Origin: Cyanidiococcus yangmingshanensis
Lineage: Eukaryota; Rhodophyta; Bangiophyceae; Cyanidiales; Cyanidiaceae
Direction of reading: 5' to 3'
DNA: 64,000 bases
NCBI GenBank assembly: GCA_013995675.1
Contig: VWRR01000015.1
Coordinates: forward strand, 450,146-514,145
The notes beneath the pieces are model-generated. The model was not told where the DNA came from. It ran no database searches and saw nothing but the letters and a program-made list of their open reading frames with translations. Every line of letters starts with the position of its first letter. Within the stretch, counting starts at the first letter, position 1. Positions 31,409 to 41,310 of this stretch are shown piece after piece. Both the position numbers and the translations under genes were made by a program.

Positions 31409-33012
31409 ATGGACACGCTAACATCGTGGATTTCATACACAAGTCCTTTTCTGGTGGCAAGCATGACTAGAGTGCGGCCTTGTGTGGGCACGCTTCCATA
31501 CTTGGTGCTCTCGTGGTTGTGGCTTCCGGGCCGGCTGTCGAACGGTACGCGCTCTGCTCGTCGTCTGCACTCGTTGGCAACTGGGCTTGCTTTCCTTTAC
31601 GCCGTTTTATGGACGGGAACGTTTTCGGGGCTTCGATTTGGTGGTCCTCCGAGTTGGCGGCAAACTAGGGAGTGTCTCGCACGACTCGAAGGCGACGCTG
31701 TTGGTGGAGGCGTTGGGTATCCCCCATGGGCACCAGGTACTGACTTGGTGCTTCATCTGACAGTGGGTCTTTTGGCGTTGCTCGCGTATCGTTACAGTGA
31801 ACAGATTATGTTTTGAGTATTCATAAGCGTTCGAGACCATTCTTGAGCAGTCTAGGGCGCATCGCGTGGTTCGTTCAAGTTGAGGTGCTTCCACCGAGCA
31901 TCCCGTCTGCGCTCCTGTTCGTCCTCTTGCTGAGCGCAGCGATGATTTCGTTACCGTCTGTACGTAAGCAGGCAGCTACTGGGGGTAACTCCCGTGTTGA
32001 GGTGACGGCATCAGGCTCAACATCATCACGGAGACGTAGCTTTGAAAGGCTGGTGCTCGCACTGGCATGGTTGCTCTGTGCACTGCACTCCATCGCCTGG
32101 TTTGTTTTCCAATGGGCGTGGATTCGCAATACGCCAGCGTCTCAGTCGGTCTGTGGATATCTGTTCGGGCTTTGTGAGCAATCACGCTATCGAGTTCTCT
32201 TGGCACAAGGCGCCGGGCTCGTGATGCTCGGTTCTGGCCGTCTTATAGATCTGAGTGAGCCAGTTGCAGCGACCTTGATGGGGTATCGCCTCATGACCGC
32301 GCGTGCGGCTGCAGTGCTATCGTTCGTCTTGACGATGGCGATAACCACTCATGTGCCTGGCATCTGCAGTTACGTGCTTTCGGTGCTGGCAATGCTGGCG
32401 ACGCTCTCTGTCGGGGTGCCTGTTTGGGGTCTCGTTCTACGAATTGCTGCAACGGCTGCCGCTGCTGGCCTGGGACTGGCGGCGCTCATTCTGGGAATGA
32501 TTCTATCGCAAACGAAACGCTCTATACCGACTCTCTGGGGTCTGCCGTACGCTGGCCAGTCTCTATTCTGGGATGCTGTGGTCATCATGAATGCGCTAGC
32601 ATGGGGCCAGCGTCGTGTCACAGTCTCGTCCAAATCGAGTCTCTGGGGTCGATTGCTACCGAGCGAGTATGTGGCCAACTTTCTAACTTGGGCACTGGTG
32701 AGCGCTGCACTCGCCGCACTGGCGCAGGACTGGACTCTTACGCTGGTGGTCGTCGCGCTCGCGCTCGCCGTGAGACTCGGCCGGCTTCAGCGTCTGCGAG
32801 CCTGGGTGTGGCTACCGCTGCACGGCTGGGGCTTTCTGGTTTGGACGTTGCGCTGCGGACTCTGCGGTCTGCGCACCGCGCCGCTCTTACAGATATGTTC
32901 ATTGACGCCGCTTCAGTGCTACGCCTGGACAGGTTTTGTAACCGTGACTGCTGCCGCCTGGGTGCTCAGGATCCAACCAATGCAAGCGCCAGAGCGAGAA
33001 AAGCGCTCTTGA
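31409..33012 (+). CDS. Multi-pass membrane protein of unknown family (one frame break)
   Basis: Two plus-strand frames, 31409-31816 and 31813-33012, form one protein of about 533 residues. The first starts at an ATG (MDTLTSWISYTSPFLVASMT) and ends in ...YSEQIMF at a run of four T (31811-31814). One more T there would continue directly as LSIHKRSRPFLSSL; the second frame has no ATG at its start. Roughly ten or more hydrophobic segments follow, for example SALLFVLLLSAAMISL, LVLALAWLLCALHSIAWFVF and TLTLVVVALALAVRLG. Loops are short and Arg-rich, suggesting an endomembrane or organelle transporter or acyl/glycosyl-transferase-like protein. I could not match a family. It is divergent from VTE1. 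Confidence 0.7.
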
Positions 33013-34655
33013 GCTTGATGAGGGCTGGACTCAACCATGATGTTGTCCCGGCGTTGGCCACAACGAGTGAAACAGGCATGGATCACGATCTCAGTTTTTT
33101 TACAGAGCGCAGTCGAGTTCGAGTCCCTCTCTGTCCAAGTGGATGATCAGGGGGGCATTGAACGGATATATTGGTGGAAACGATCAACTGATCTGCTGTG
33201 TATAACCATCTTGTAGCGAGCTCATCCAGGGTGATCTCTTCATCACAAGGGCGTCTAAAGACAACATCTTTGTGTACCCGGTTGTACCAGCTTTCGTGCT
33301 CGGTTCCGATGGTACGCTTTCGGAGAGATCACTGTTTACTTGTCTCAGAAGGCTATGGTTATCCACATCGTGCCGGTGGTCCAGACGACTCTGTGAGCAT
33401 TTGAGACCTATTCGAGGATCAACTTGAGGACAGCCAGCGACGGTCACTGAATGGTCTTGCGCCAGCCCCAAGTGACCCTTTGAGATCTCGAGGCTCGACC
33501 CCTCACTAAGTATTGATCACACGAATCCATACTCCAGAGTACCAAAACCATCGTGGGCGTCGAAAAACTGCACCGAATGAAAAGCACTGATCCGAACCGT
33601 CTGACTGAAAATATCATTTCGGCCCCAGTCCTGCATTGTATCTGCGGCCGATGACACCCTAATCGAGTCGTTCTCCGCACAAGAGCAACGCGTTGTTATC
33701 AGGCCAAGCTGGCGCATACCACCCGAGTTGGCTACTCACTGCCGAGTCGACTTTCCAAAACCGTCCCGTCCACTGGCGTCGAGAACGCCTCGCGAGCAGT
33801 ATCGTGTTCGGTTGCTCCTGATCACGAGTTTCTCAGACAGTTCGGGAATCTCTAAAGACCCGAATCCTCCCGCCAATCCGCATGAACCTTCATAATACCT
33901 TGAAGAAGCCTCCTTGCGCCCAACTTGCTCCTATGACCAGTCGAAACGCAGAAACGACGCTAGCGGCCACCGACGAGAACGTTTGCAACCTGGCTCAGCG
34001 TATGGTCCATTCGCTGGTCGAGGAAGGCACAACACTGTCCTATCCAGTGTGATACCCAAAATTACCTCAAAACTACCTCAAAGCAGGCCAGAGCATAAAA
34101 TAGCCAGTTGTCGACACAGACGAGACTGGGCGCGTATCCAACCTGGTCCGCGTTCAGACCAACCACTACGCTGGGCATACCTCGCGCGCCCTCTAAAAGG
34201 ACTTTATTTGTCTCACCCGAGTGCTCGTCCCTGTCTGCTGACCCCATCAACAGAAGCACTCGTAATCGTTCGAGCGGACGAGCTGTATTCAGACAGGAAA
34301 GCGAACGAGTCCTCGCATAAGACGACCACGAGAACGTTTAGCCTGCGCTCGGCAGGACATCCATCGTCGTGCTATCCGGATATCCTTGCTCGCAGATAAA
34401 TGGACGTTCTGCAGATAGGCGATCCTTCAAGGCGCGATGTTGAACATTTTCGATAGCTCGGTCTTTTGTTGCAAGCGATACAGTGTCAAGCACTGATTTA
34501 TGTGCGAGCAGAGCACGTGACTCGCATCGAACCTGTTAAGTTGGCGCTGAGCGGTCTACTGCAGCCAGCAAGGTGACCATTAAGCACGCCCGATTGTTGC
34601 CGGCGCTGCACTATTCGAGTCGCTTGAGAGTGCTCCGTGCCCCATCTTGTTCGCC
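33013..34655. other. Intergenic region, 1.6 kb
   Basis: Between two plus-strand genes. Only short overlapping frames on both strands; none has a signature. No tandem repeat noticed. It may contain an RNA gene that I cannot recognise by eye. Confidence 0.4.
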
Positions 34656-36026
34656 ATGTCCCATAGACTCGCCTTGAGTGCTGCGCGGCGCGTCGTGGTT
34701 ACAGGAATCGGCACGGTATCACCGTTGGGCCTGAGTACAGCAGCCTCGTGGAGAGCGCTGCTCAACGCTCAGAGCGGTATCGAGCGAATACGCGCTTTCG
34801 ACGCTGCTCAACTACCGGTACAGATTGCTGCTCAGGTGGATCATGCAGTGGCGCTGAAACGACTAGAGACGGAGGTGTTCGCGTCGGAAACTCAACGCGC
34901 GGTTCAGGGCACCGAGTCCGCCGAACGCAAACTTACGCCTGCTGATGTCCTTCGAGCACCGCCCAGCATTCAGTATGCTTTGATGGCCGCTCATGAGGCT
35001 CTCGAAGATGCAGCCCTGTTGGACATGCGACCAGCTGACTGGGGTGTTATCATTGGCTCTGGGATGGTCTCTTTACCGGACCTGGTGGAGAGCGTCAACC
35101 GTCATCAGGAGGGTCGGCGCTTATCACCTCACTTTGTTCCGAGAATTCTGCTCAATGCCGCAGCCGGTTATGTATCGCTGTGGTTCGCCCTTTCTGGACC
35201 GAACCTCTCGCCAAGCACCGCGTGTGCTGCTGGTGCACATGCCATTGGTGACGCCTATCGGCTCATTCAACGTGGTGACGCTTCGGTCTGCTTGGCAGGC
35301 GGAACCGAGTCTTGTCTTCATGAGCTGGCCTTGTTGGGGTTTGCGCGTGCACGGGCCCTAACAACTCAGTTTGCGGATCAGCCTGCCCTGGCGAGTCGCC
35401 CGTTCGATCGCCAGCGCTCAGGTTTTGTCCTAGGCGAGGGTGCTTGCGTGCTCGTCCTAGAAGACTACGATCACGCACGAGCTAGAGGGCGAAGTCACAC
35501 GAACCACATCTACGGCGAGGTGGTAGGATACGGCATGAGCAGCGATGCGTACCACGTCACAGCTCCTCACCCGAGCGGCATAGGCGCTCAGCGATGTATG
35601 GAGCTGGCGCTCAGGGGTATTGCTCGCTCCGACGTTGGCTACGTGAACGCTCATGCAACATCAACAGTACTCGGTGATCGTATTGAGGCGACAGCAATTG
35701 GTCGCATCTTTCCTGCAGACAATGCAGGTCCGGTTGTAACGTCCACCAAGGGTGCCACAGGACATTTGCTGGGTGCCGCTGGTGCGCTAGAGGCGGCCTT
35801 TACGTTGCTCGCCTTGCGTCAGCAGGGTGTACCGGGTACGTTGAATCTACACGACGTGGACGTTGGACCTGAGGCGACCTGGTTGCGCTTTGTGGGCCAC
35901 GGGGAGCAGCATCACTGGTCAGTGAAGCAACCTCTGAAAGTCGCTCTGAGCAATTCATTCGGATTCTACGGAACGAACAGTTGTTTGGCGTTCCGCCGAA
36001 TCCAACCAGATGAATGTTCTACGTAG
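34656..36026 (+). CDS. 3-oxoacyl-ACP synthase (KAS I/II type), probably mitochondrial
   Basis: Condensing enzyme of type II fatty-acid synthesis, extending acyl-ACP with malonyl-ACP. The ATG at 34656 gives MSHRLALSAARRVVVTGIGT; codons upstream start with TTG. Only ~13 residues precede the fold, as in mitochondrial CEM1/OXSM enzymes rather than plastid KAS with long transit peptides. Signatures: VVVTGIGTVSPLG, WGVIIGSGM, ALSGPNLSPSTACAAGAHAI with nucleophile Cys190, CLAGGTESCLHELALLGFAR, RPFDRQRSGFVLGEGACVLV, the first catalytic His in VNAHATSTVLGD, and Lys/His in TSTKGATGHLLGAAGALEA. The terminal gate loop reads NSFGFYGTNS instead of the usual FGFGGTN. A ~30-residue charged insertion follows AALKRLETEV. 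456 residues, intact. Confidence 0.95.
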   Translation: MSHRLALSAARRVVVTGIGTVSPLGLSTAASWRALLNAQSGIERIRAFDAAQLPVQIAAQVDHAVALKRLETEVFASETQRAVQGTESAERKLTPADVLRAPPSIQYALMAAHEALEDAALLDMRPADWGVIIGSGMVSLPDLVESVNRHQEGRRLSPHFVPRILLNAAAGYVSLWFALSGPNLSPSTACAAGAHAIGDAYRLIQRGDASVCLAGGTESCLHELALLGFARARALTTQFADQPALASRPFDRQRSGFVLGEGACVLVLEDYDHARARGRSHTNHIYGEVVGYGMSSDAYHVTAPHPSGIGAQRCMELALRGIARSDVGYVNAHATSTVLGDRIEATAIGRIFPADNAGPVVTSTKGATGHLLGAAGALEAAFTLLALRQQGVPGTLNLHDVDVGPEATWLRFVGHGEQHHWSVKQPLKVALSNSFGFYGTNSCLAFRRIQPDECST

Positions 36027-36679
36027 GCTATTTTTTTGAGTGCTGAAACCATCAATTGCGGAGCTCGAGAGAGAACCATCCGACTAGAGGAGCGGGGGAT
36101 AAAAGGCCTCAAGGGCACTGCAGTTTCATCACCGCTTGCGGATTCAAGAGCTCTACATGCTGCGTCTTATTCCGTCGACGAGACCGAGGGAGGTCAAACT
36201 CGTGCAAAGGAACGAGCGTGTCGCCACGAACCTGACCTGATGTAGGGTTCCGCCCAGACCTCGTCGGAGCTCGAGTTCGAACTGGCTTTGCATTCGTCCT
36301 CGAATCAACGGATCGCTTTCGACCAAGGTCTCCCATTCGAGCCCTACCTAGATTACAGCGTGCAGGACTCAAGACGATTTTGATCGGGTTTCCATCCAAT
36401 GTGTATCTAGCAGGTGCTTTTCGTCGGGACTGATCTCCGTTCATGTTCAGGTAGCCAATGCTAGTCGCCACTCACCTTGACGTGACCGCATTGCATTCAG
36501 GGACCACGCCCTTGATCTGGACCGAGAGCGGGCTGCACTCCGCGCACAAACCACTGGTGCCACTCAGCATTTCTAGTCAGGATTGAACGACAGCCATTTA
36601 CAGATATGTACGTCACTAGTCAAGAGCTGAGCGGTGAATCGAAACGGATCACTTGTCCTGGTGATAGAGCACGCCACCT
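36027..36679. other. Convergent intergenic region, KAS / TOP2
   Basis: About 650 bases; no gene or repeat recognised. Confidence 0.5.
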
Positions 36680-39600
36680 CTAGTCGTCGCAACCCTGTTT
36701 AGGTTGCTGATCATGAGGGGTGATCGATCGGACCTCCTTGTCCATTACTAGCTTCAAGGCGGTCTCCAGATGTGTCAGTTCATTTCGCCAAACGTTCGAC
36801 ACAGTTGCAGCCTGTGTTTCCTCCCAGCACTGTCGCCAGTGTCGTGCTTCGTCGTGCGCTCGTTGGGCCTCCTCCCGCGTCAACGATCGAATCGGTATCG
36901 TGAGCAGCTCCTCCAACGAGCCGCTTGCTTCATCGGCTTGGATGCCAAGCGTCACCATGTCGCTCCTGACTTGACCGAGCGGTCGGCCGAACAGCACAAG
37001 CTTCCCAGTAACGACCAGGTCTAGGAACCGGACGCGTTTCCGCGCTCTCGCAAACTTGCGTTCGAGTTCAGCACACTCTCGCGCCAACCGTTTGTGGTAG
37101 ACTCGTTCCCGTTCGACCATAAAGTCTTCGAGCACTTCCAGTGGAGTATTGTACTTGCGAATGCGCCCGTCTGCGTTGAAAAGGTGCATATTGGTGCACG
37201 AGATAGTACTCTCGAGGCGAAGCTGGCGCGTGAGTCCAGCGCTGCGCTGCATCATCCGTTGTGCATTGGCTCGTGTCAGTACAAGCTCAAAACAGACTTG
37301 TTGATCGGTATGGTATTCGCGAAAACCTTTCAAGACCCCGTTCTCAGTTAGCGAATGCAGGAATTCCTTGTAGGATTCTGTCCATCGACCGATGGGCAGC
37401 TCAGTGATGCGGAAGGTGGTACTCGAGATACGCTCGACCAGGCCACGCGACACAAAGATCAGATCCCCCTGGGGAACGATATCACCTCGAAACCGTCGAT
37501 ACCAAGGACGAAGCGGCACCGGTGACTGGCCATCCAGCATGCGTCGGATGTTGCCGATGAGCTCGAGCGGGTGAAAGGCAGGCACACTCGTCGACCAGCC
37601 GGTGCCAACACCATCGATCCCGTTCACCAGTGCCATGGGAATGATTGGTACGAAATACTCCGGCTCGATGGTTTGGCCATCGTCCTCACAGTAGGTGAGC
37701 ACGGGGTCATCCCGAGCCGAGAAAATCTTCCGCGCCACTGGAGACAGGCAAGTATAAATATAGCGAGCAGAGGCCGCATCCTTTCCCCCGAGCAGACGGG
37801 TCCCAAACTGGCCAAGAGGTTGCAGCAACGGAATGTTGTTTGCTCCACAAAAATCCTGAGCCATATGGATAATCGTGCTGTGCAGAGACTCCTCACCATG
37901 ATGGTACGCGGTCTGTTCGGCTACGTAGCCCGCCAACTGGGCCACCTTGATGTCGCGCTGAAGATCCCGCTTCAGACAAGCATAGAGCACTTTGCGTTGT
38001 GCTGGCTTCAAGCCATCGATCGCCGAGGGAATGCTGCGAATGTTGTTCGCATGCGAATACAGGGCTAGCTCACGATCCACAAAGGTTGCAAGAGGCAGCT
38101 CGCGAGTCGAGTCGTGCGTTTCCATGACCTCAGCGGGCGCTGTCGGCGTCTCTGTGACACCCAACTGAGCAAGCCAGTCTTTGCGTTCCTCTGCTCTCGC
38201 CTTGTTGAAGGCCAGGTCCAAACGTTGACGATCCGATGGAGCAGTGGCCGCAAACCGAATGCGATGGCGCTCCAGGTCACGAAAGTAGGTTTTTCCCTCC
38301 TCGCTTGTTGACGTACCGAGGCCCTTGTAGTACTTGATCCGCCATTGCTGCTGGCGTTGGGCCGGCGCCAGGTTCTCCCACCACAGCTTGAACTCAGCAA
38401 TCGTGAAGAAGCTCTGGACTTGACCATTGCGTCGGGAGGTTGCCTTCACAATCGGGGTCAGGAACGCTTCCAGAAAATCGCCCGCTTCGAGCAGACTAGG
38501 CCAGAAGAAATCAAACAGGTTCACGATAAGGCCTTTGATATGGCTTCCGTCATGGTCCTGATCGGTCATAAGCATGACGCGACCATACCGCAGACTCTTT
38601 CGTGCCTCTGCTGTGGCGTAGTCTCTATCGTACTCTAGCCCGAGAATGATGCGTAAGTGATTCACTTCTTCATTTTGCGCGAGCTGCCGCGGATGGCAAT
38701 CGCGAACATTCAGAAGCTTTCCGCGTAATGGAAAGACACCGTAAAAGTCACGACCGACGACACCGAGGCCAGCCATTGCGAGGGCCTTGGCAGAGTCGCC
38801 CTCGGTGAGAATCAACGTGCATCGATGGGACTCGGGACCACCGGCAGCGTTGGCATCTTCCAACTTGGGGATTGCCAGGCGACGAAGTGCTCCAGAGCCC
38901 CTAGACGCGGACGCCACCAGCGCTGAAACCGGGCGTGAACCGCGCATTTGGGCTGCCTGGCGCTCCTCAGCGGCCATGAGAATGCGCTCCAGTAGCTCCG
39001 TCTGCTCGAGCGCTTCATTCAGCTGTTTTTCCGACGGAAATTGGCTGGGCAGCGATTGCGTAAGTTCGCGCTGACGACTCGTAAGCAGCTCTTTGCTCTG
39101 TGACTCAAAAGCTGGCCGATTCACGAGGCAGTTGACAAAAAGCAACGTCTGAGCGCGAACAAGAGACGGTGTCAGAGCATCTCTCAGGGTCTTGTATCGA
39201 CTGGAGAGGCGTTCAGCGATCCGACGACTGAGCAGCTCCGCGATACACTGAACGTGGCTGCCGCCTTGGAATGTCGCTATGCCGTTCACGAAAGAGACCA
39301 TCGGCGCACCCTGCTCATCTGGGTGAAGTGCTCGAACGCCTATCTCCCAATGAGCGTTCGGCTGAAACACGACTGCGGGGCGCGGCTTGATGCCATGACG
39401 CTGCACATACTCTGCAAAACCGCCCCATGACAGCGGGATGCCGTTCAAGCGTACGCGGACGTTGGTGGTGATGCCTGTTATATCAAATGCCCGTCTCGCC
39501 ATGAGCAGCAGCGTCTCTCGATCAACATGGCTCAAACCGAAGCGTTCTAGGTCAGGTTCAAAAGTGATCTCGGTATACGGCTCCTGGGCTTCCTCCGCTG

Positions 39601-40273
39601 AGATCGACGTGATCTCCGGTAAGGAGCACACCCCCATGTTCTGACACCACTCTTGGCGATAGCGTAGACGATGTTGGCGATCGACAGTCTCGACGTGGAA
39701 ACGCTTCGACATGATGTTGGTGAGTTTTGCACCGTAGCCATGCCGGCCGCCGGTAAGTCGAACCGTTTCCTCCGTATCATTGAAGTTGGAGCCCGTCAGC
39801 AGGTGTCCAAAGATTAGCTCCGGAACGTGCATCTTCTCGCGTGGATGCATCATCACCGGAATACCCTGGCCTGTGTTGCGGACCCGAATCGTTGCGCCCG
39901 ACTTGATCGCAGAGCATGATAGCGGCAGCCATATATCAATTGCGTCCGTTTGGGTGTCCCTACGGGCATTGTCGATTGCGTTGACGAGAATTTCGTCAAA
40001 GACCTTGTATAGAGCAGGTGAGTAACGCACGTTGCGCAGAACGAGACGGCCGTCCTCAACGAGACTTTCCAGTGTTTCGAACGATCGGGAAATTGTCCAA
40101 AGACGACGTTCAACAAGTTCGACTGGTCCCAAATATACCTCAGGTCGTTTCAATACATGTTCACGGGGAGTCAGCCGCTGATACGTTGATTCAATCAGCG
40201 TCGAAAAACGTTCTTGCTGCTTTGTTCGAACCAGACCCTGCAGCGCTTTCGTCACCGCTCGTACATAGGCCAT
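36680..40273 (-). CDS. TOP2: DNA topoisomerase II (eukaryotic type IIA)
   Basis: ATP-driven enzyme that passes one duplex through another, decatenating chromosomes. The ATG at 40271-40273 gives MAYVRAVTKALQGLVRTKQQ; codons further upstream start only with GTG. 1,197 residues. GHKL ATPase: LKRPEVYLGPVE (~42-53), FDEILVNAIDNARRD (92-106), GGRHGYGAKLTNI. TOPRIM: CTLILTEGDSAKALAM (~485), MLMTDQDHDGSHIKGL. Breakage-reunion domain: LQPLGQFGTRLLGGKDAASA followed by RYIYTCLSP with catalytic Tyr838 (codon 37760-37762), then YFVPIIPMALVNGIDGVGTG. The fusion of gyrB- and gyrA-like halves and the QPLGQFGTR motif make it nuclear TOP2, not plastid gyrase. It ends soon after the coiled-coil gate, so the long variable C-terminal tail of animal and plant enzymes is missing. 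No frame break over 3.6 kb. Confidence 0.97.
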   Translation of the reverse strand: MAYVRAVTKALQGLVRTKQQERFSTLIESTYQRLTPREHVLKRPEVYLGPVELVERRLWTISRSFETLESLVEDGRLVLRNVRYSPALYKVFDEILVNAIDNARRDTQTDAIDIWLPLSCSAIKSGATIRVRNTGQGIPVMMHPREKMHVPELIFGHLLTGSNFNDTEETVRLTGGRHGYGAKLTNIMSKRFHVETVDRQHRLRYRQEWCQNMGVCSLPEITSISAEEAQEPYTEITFEPDLERFGLSHVDRETLLLMARRAFDITGITTNVRVRLNGIPLSWGGFAEYVQRHGIKPRPAVVFQPNAHWEIGVRALHPDEQGAPMVSFVNGIATFQGGSHVQCIAELLSRRIAERLSSRYKTLRDALTPSLVRAQTLLFVNCLVNRPAFESQSKELLTSRQRELTQSLPSQFPSEKQLNEALEQTELLERILMAAEERQAAQMRGSRPVSALVASASRGSGALRRLAIPKLEDANAAGGPESHRCTLILTEGDSAKALAMAGLGVVGRDFYGVFPLRGKLLNVRDCHPRQLAQNEEVNHLRIILGLEYDRDYATAEARKSLRYGRVMLMTDQDHDGSHIKGLIVNLFDFFWPSLLEAGDFLEAFLTPIVKATSRRNGQVQSFFTIAEFKLWWENLAPAQRQQQWRIKYYKGLGTSTSEEGKTYFRDLERHRIRFAATAPSDRQRLDLAFNKARAEERKDWLAQLGVTETPTAPAEVMETHDSTRELPLATFVDRELALYSHANNIRSIPSAIDGLKPAQRKVLYACLKRDLQRDIKVAQLAGYVAEQTAYHHGEESLHSTIIHMAQDFCGANNIPLLQPLGQFGTRLLGGKDAASARYIYTCLSPVARKIFSARDDPVLTYCEDDGQTIEPEYFVPIIPMALVNGIDGVGTGWSTSVPAFHPLELIGNIRRMLDGQSPVPLRPWYRRFRGDIVPQGDLIFVSRGLVERISSTTFRITELPIGRWTESYKEFLHSLTENGVLKGFREYHTDQQVCFELVLTRANAQRMMQRSAGLTRQLRLESTISCTNMHLFNADGRIRKYNTPLEVLEDFMVERERVYHKRLARECAELERKFARARKRVRFLDLVVTGKLVLFGRPLGQVRSDMVTLGIQADEASGSLEELLTIPIRSLTREEAQRAHDEARHWRQCWEETQAATVSNVWRNELTHLETALKLVMDKEVRSITPHDQQPKQGCDD

Positions 40274-41310
40274 GAGCTTGCCCAGCTGTTGAAGGCGTCT
40301 GTGGACGTGGTCAATCACAAACTTGCTTCAATACACAGATCGGTTAGCGGCCGACTTGGCGGGTGTACTTGGCTCTCGTCGGTCTGTTCTAGTTTTTGGC
40401 TTCGTTGGCAACAGACTTACAGAAAGAATCGTGTCCAGTTCCAGCCAAAACTAGAAAGTCTGCCCCAACGCGACCAGAAAGTGTTTACAAAAGAAGCAAC
40501 AATATCACAACGATCTGGGAACGAAACTGGTCTCCCAAACGACCGAGCGATCGAACCAGAACTTTGTCACCTCACCGCAACCCCTTGAGTGACCATGAAG
40601 CAATCGCGTCTCTTTGACAGTTCCAGACCTACAGCTGTACCAGATCAAGCACAAACCAGCAGCAGCAATCAACAAGCCATGCGATGAACGTTTCTTCCAC
40701 CACAGATTCGTATGCAAAGCGCGAGGGGTGCGTTTCCCAGTTCGATTGCTGAGGCCGCCAGCCGCGAGGCCAGCCAGCGTCTTTCGCATCGATTGGCCCC
40801 TTCGCCTGACCATCATCCAGCGCCCATCTTTATGCCAAGAGTGAAGCCCACTTGCGTCACATCAGAGACCAGCCGACGCTTCTCAAGCCGCTTCCATAGA
40901 TGCTGGTTCGTCCGTGCCGTGCATCCAGACCGCGACCTTGTCTTGGCCAGGCATGCAGACGAGCGCAACTGGAGCGACAAGTCTCGCTCCTGATGCATGG
41001 CTTGATCCAAACGCCTGCCCATCGTTTCCACCCATACGCTTGTTTGATATCTCCAACCGGTCACATCCATCGTCACCAAAGTGCCTAAAGCTCCTCTCTA
41101 CGAATAGAATGAATCGTTCCAATCGCCTGGTCGAGTCCAAGCCTCAACGCATGGGCATCAGGTGGGCATGCCAAACGTCGTCCGCTGGCCAGCCAGGTGT
41201 CCAGATTGGTCGGCTGCGCCTTGCGCAGCGGGGCCGGCGAGCGTCTACGGCGCGCACGTCCCGTCGATAGGTCGTGTACGCACTTACGATAGCGTTGTCA
41301 TTGCGTTGCC
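40274..41310. other. Divergent region TOP2 / PP2A
   Basis: About 1 kb. A possible small disturbed minus-strand gene lies inside (listed separately, 40505-41070). Otherwise no repeat or RNA recognised. Confidence 0.45.
40505..41070 (-). CDS. Possible small tail-anchored membrane protein, two frames (tentative)
   Basis: The ATG at 41068-41070 opens MDVTGWRYQTSVWVETMGRR, a helical, Arg/Gln-rich stretch that stops near 40813. An adjoining frame (40816-40505) reads MVRRRGQSMRKTLAGLAAGG and contains SHGLLIAAAGLCLIWYS, a single hydrophobic segment close to the C-terminus. Joined across a one-base step these would give about 185 residues with a tail anchor. No family recognised; both frames could be chance in this GC-rich DNA. 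Confidence 0.3.

Noticed and set aside
33105-33135. GAGTTCGAGTCCCTCTC, resembling a tRNA 3' end
   Set aside because: T-stem bases do not pair and no matching 5' acceptor strand is nearby.
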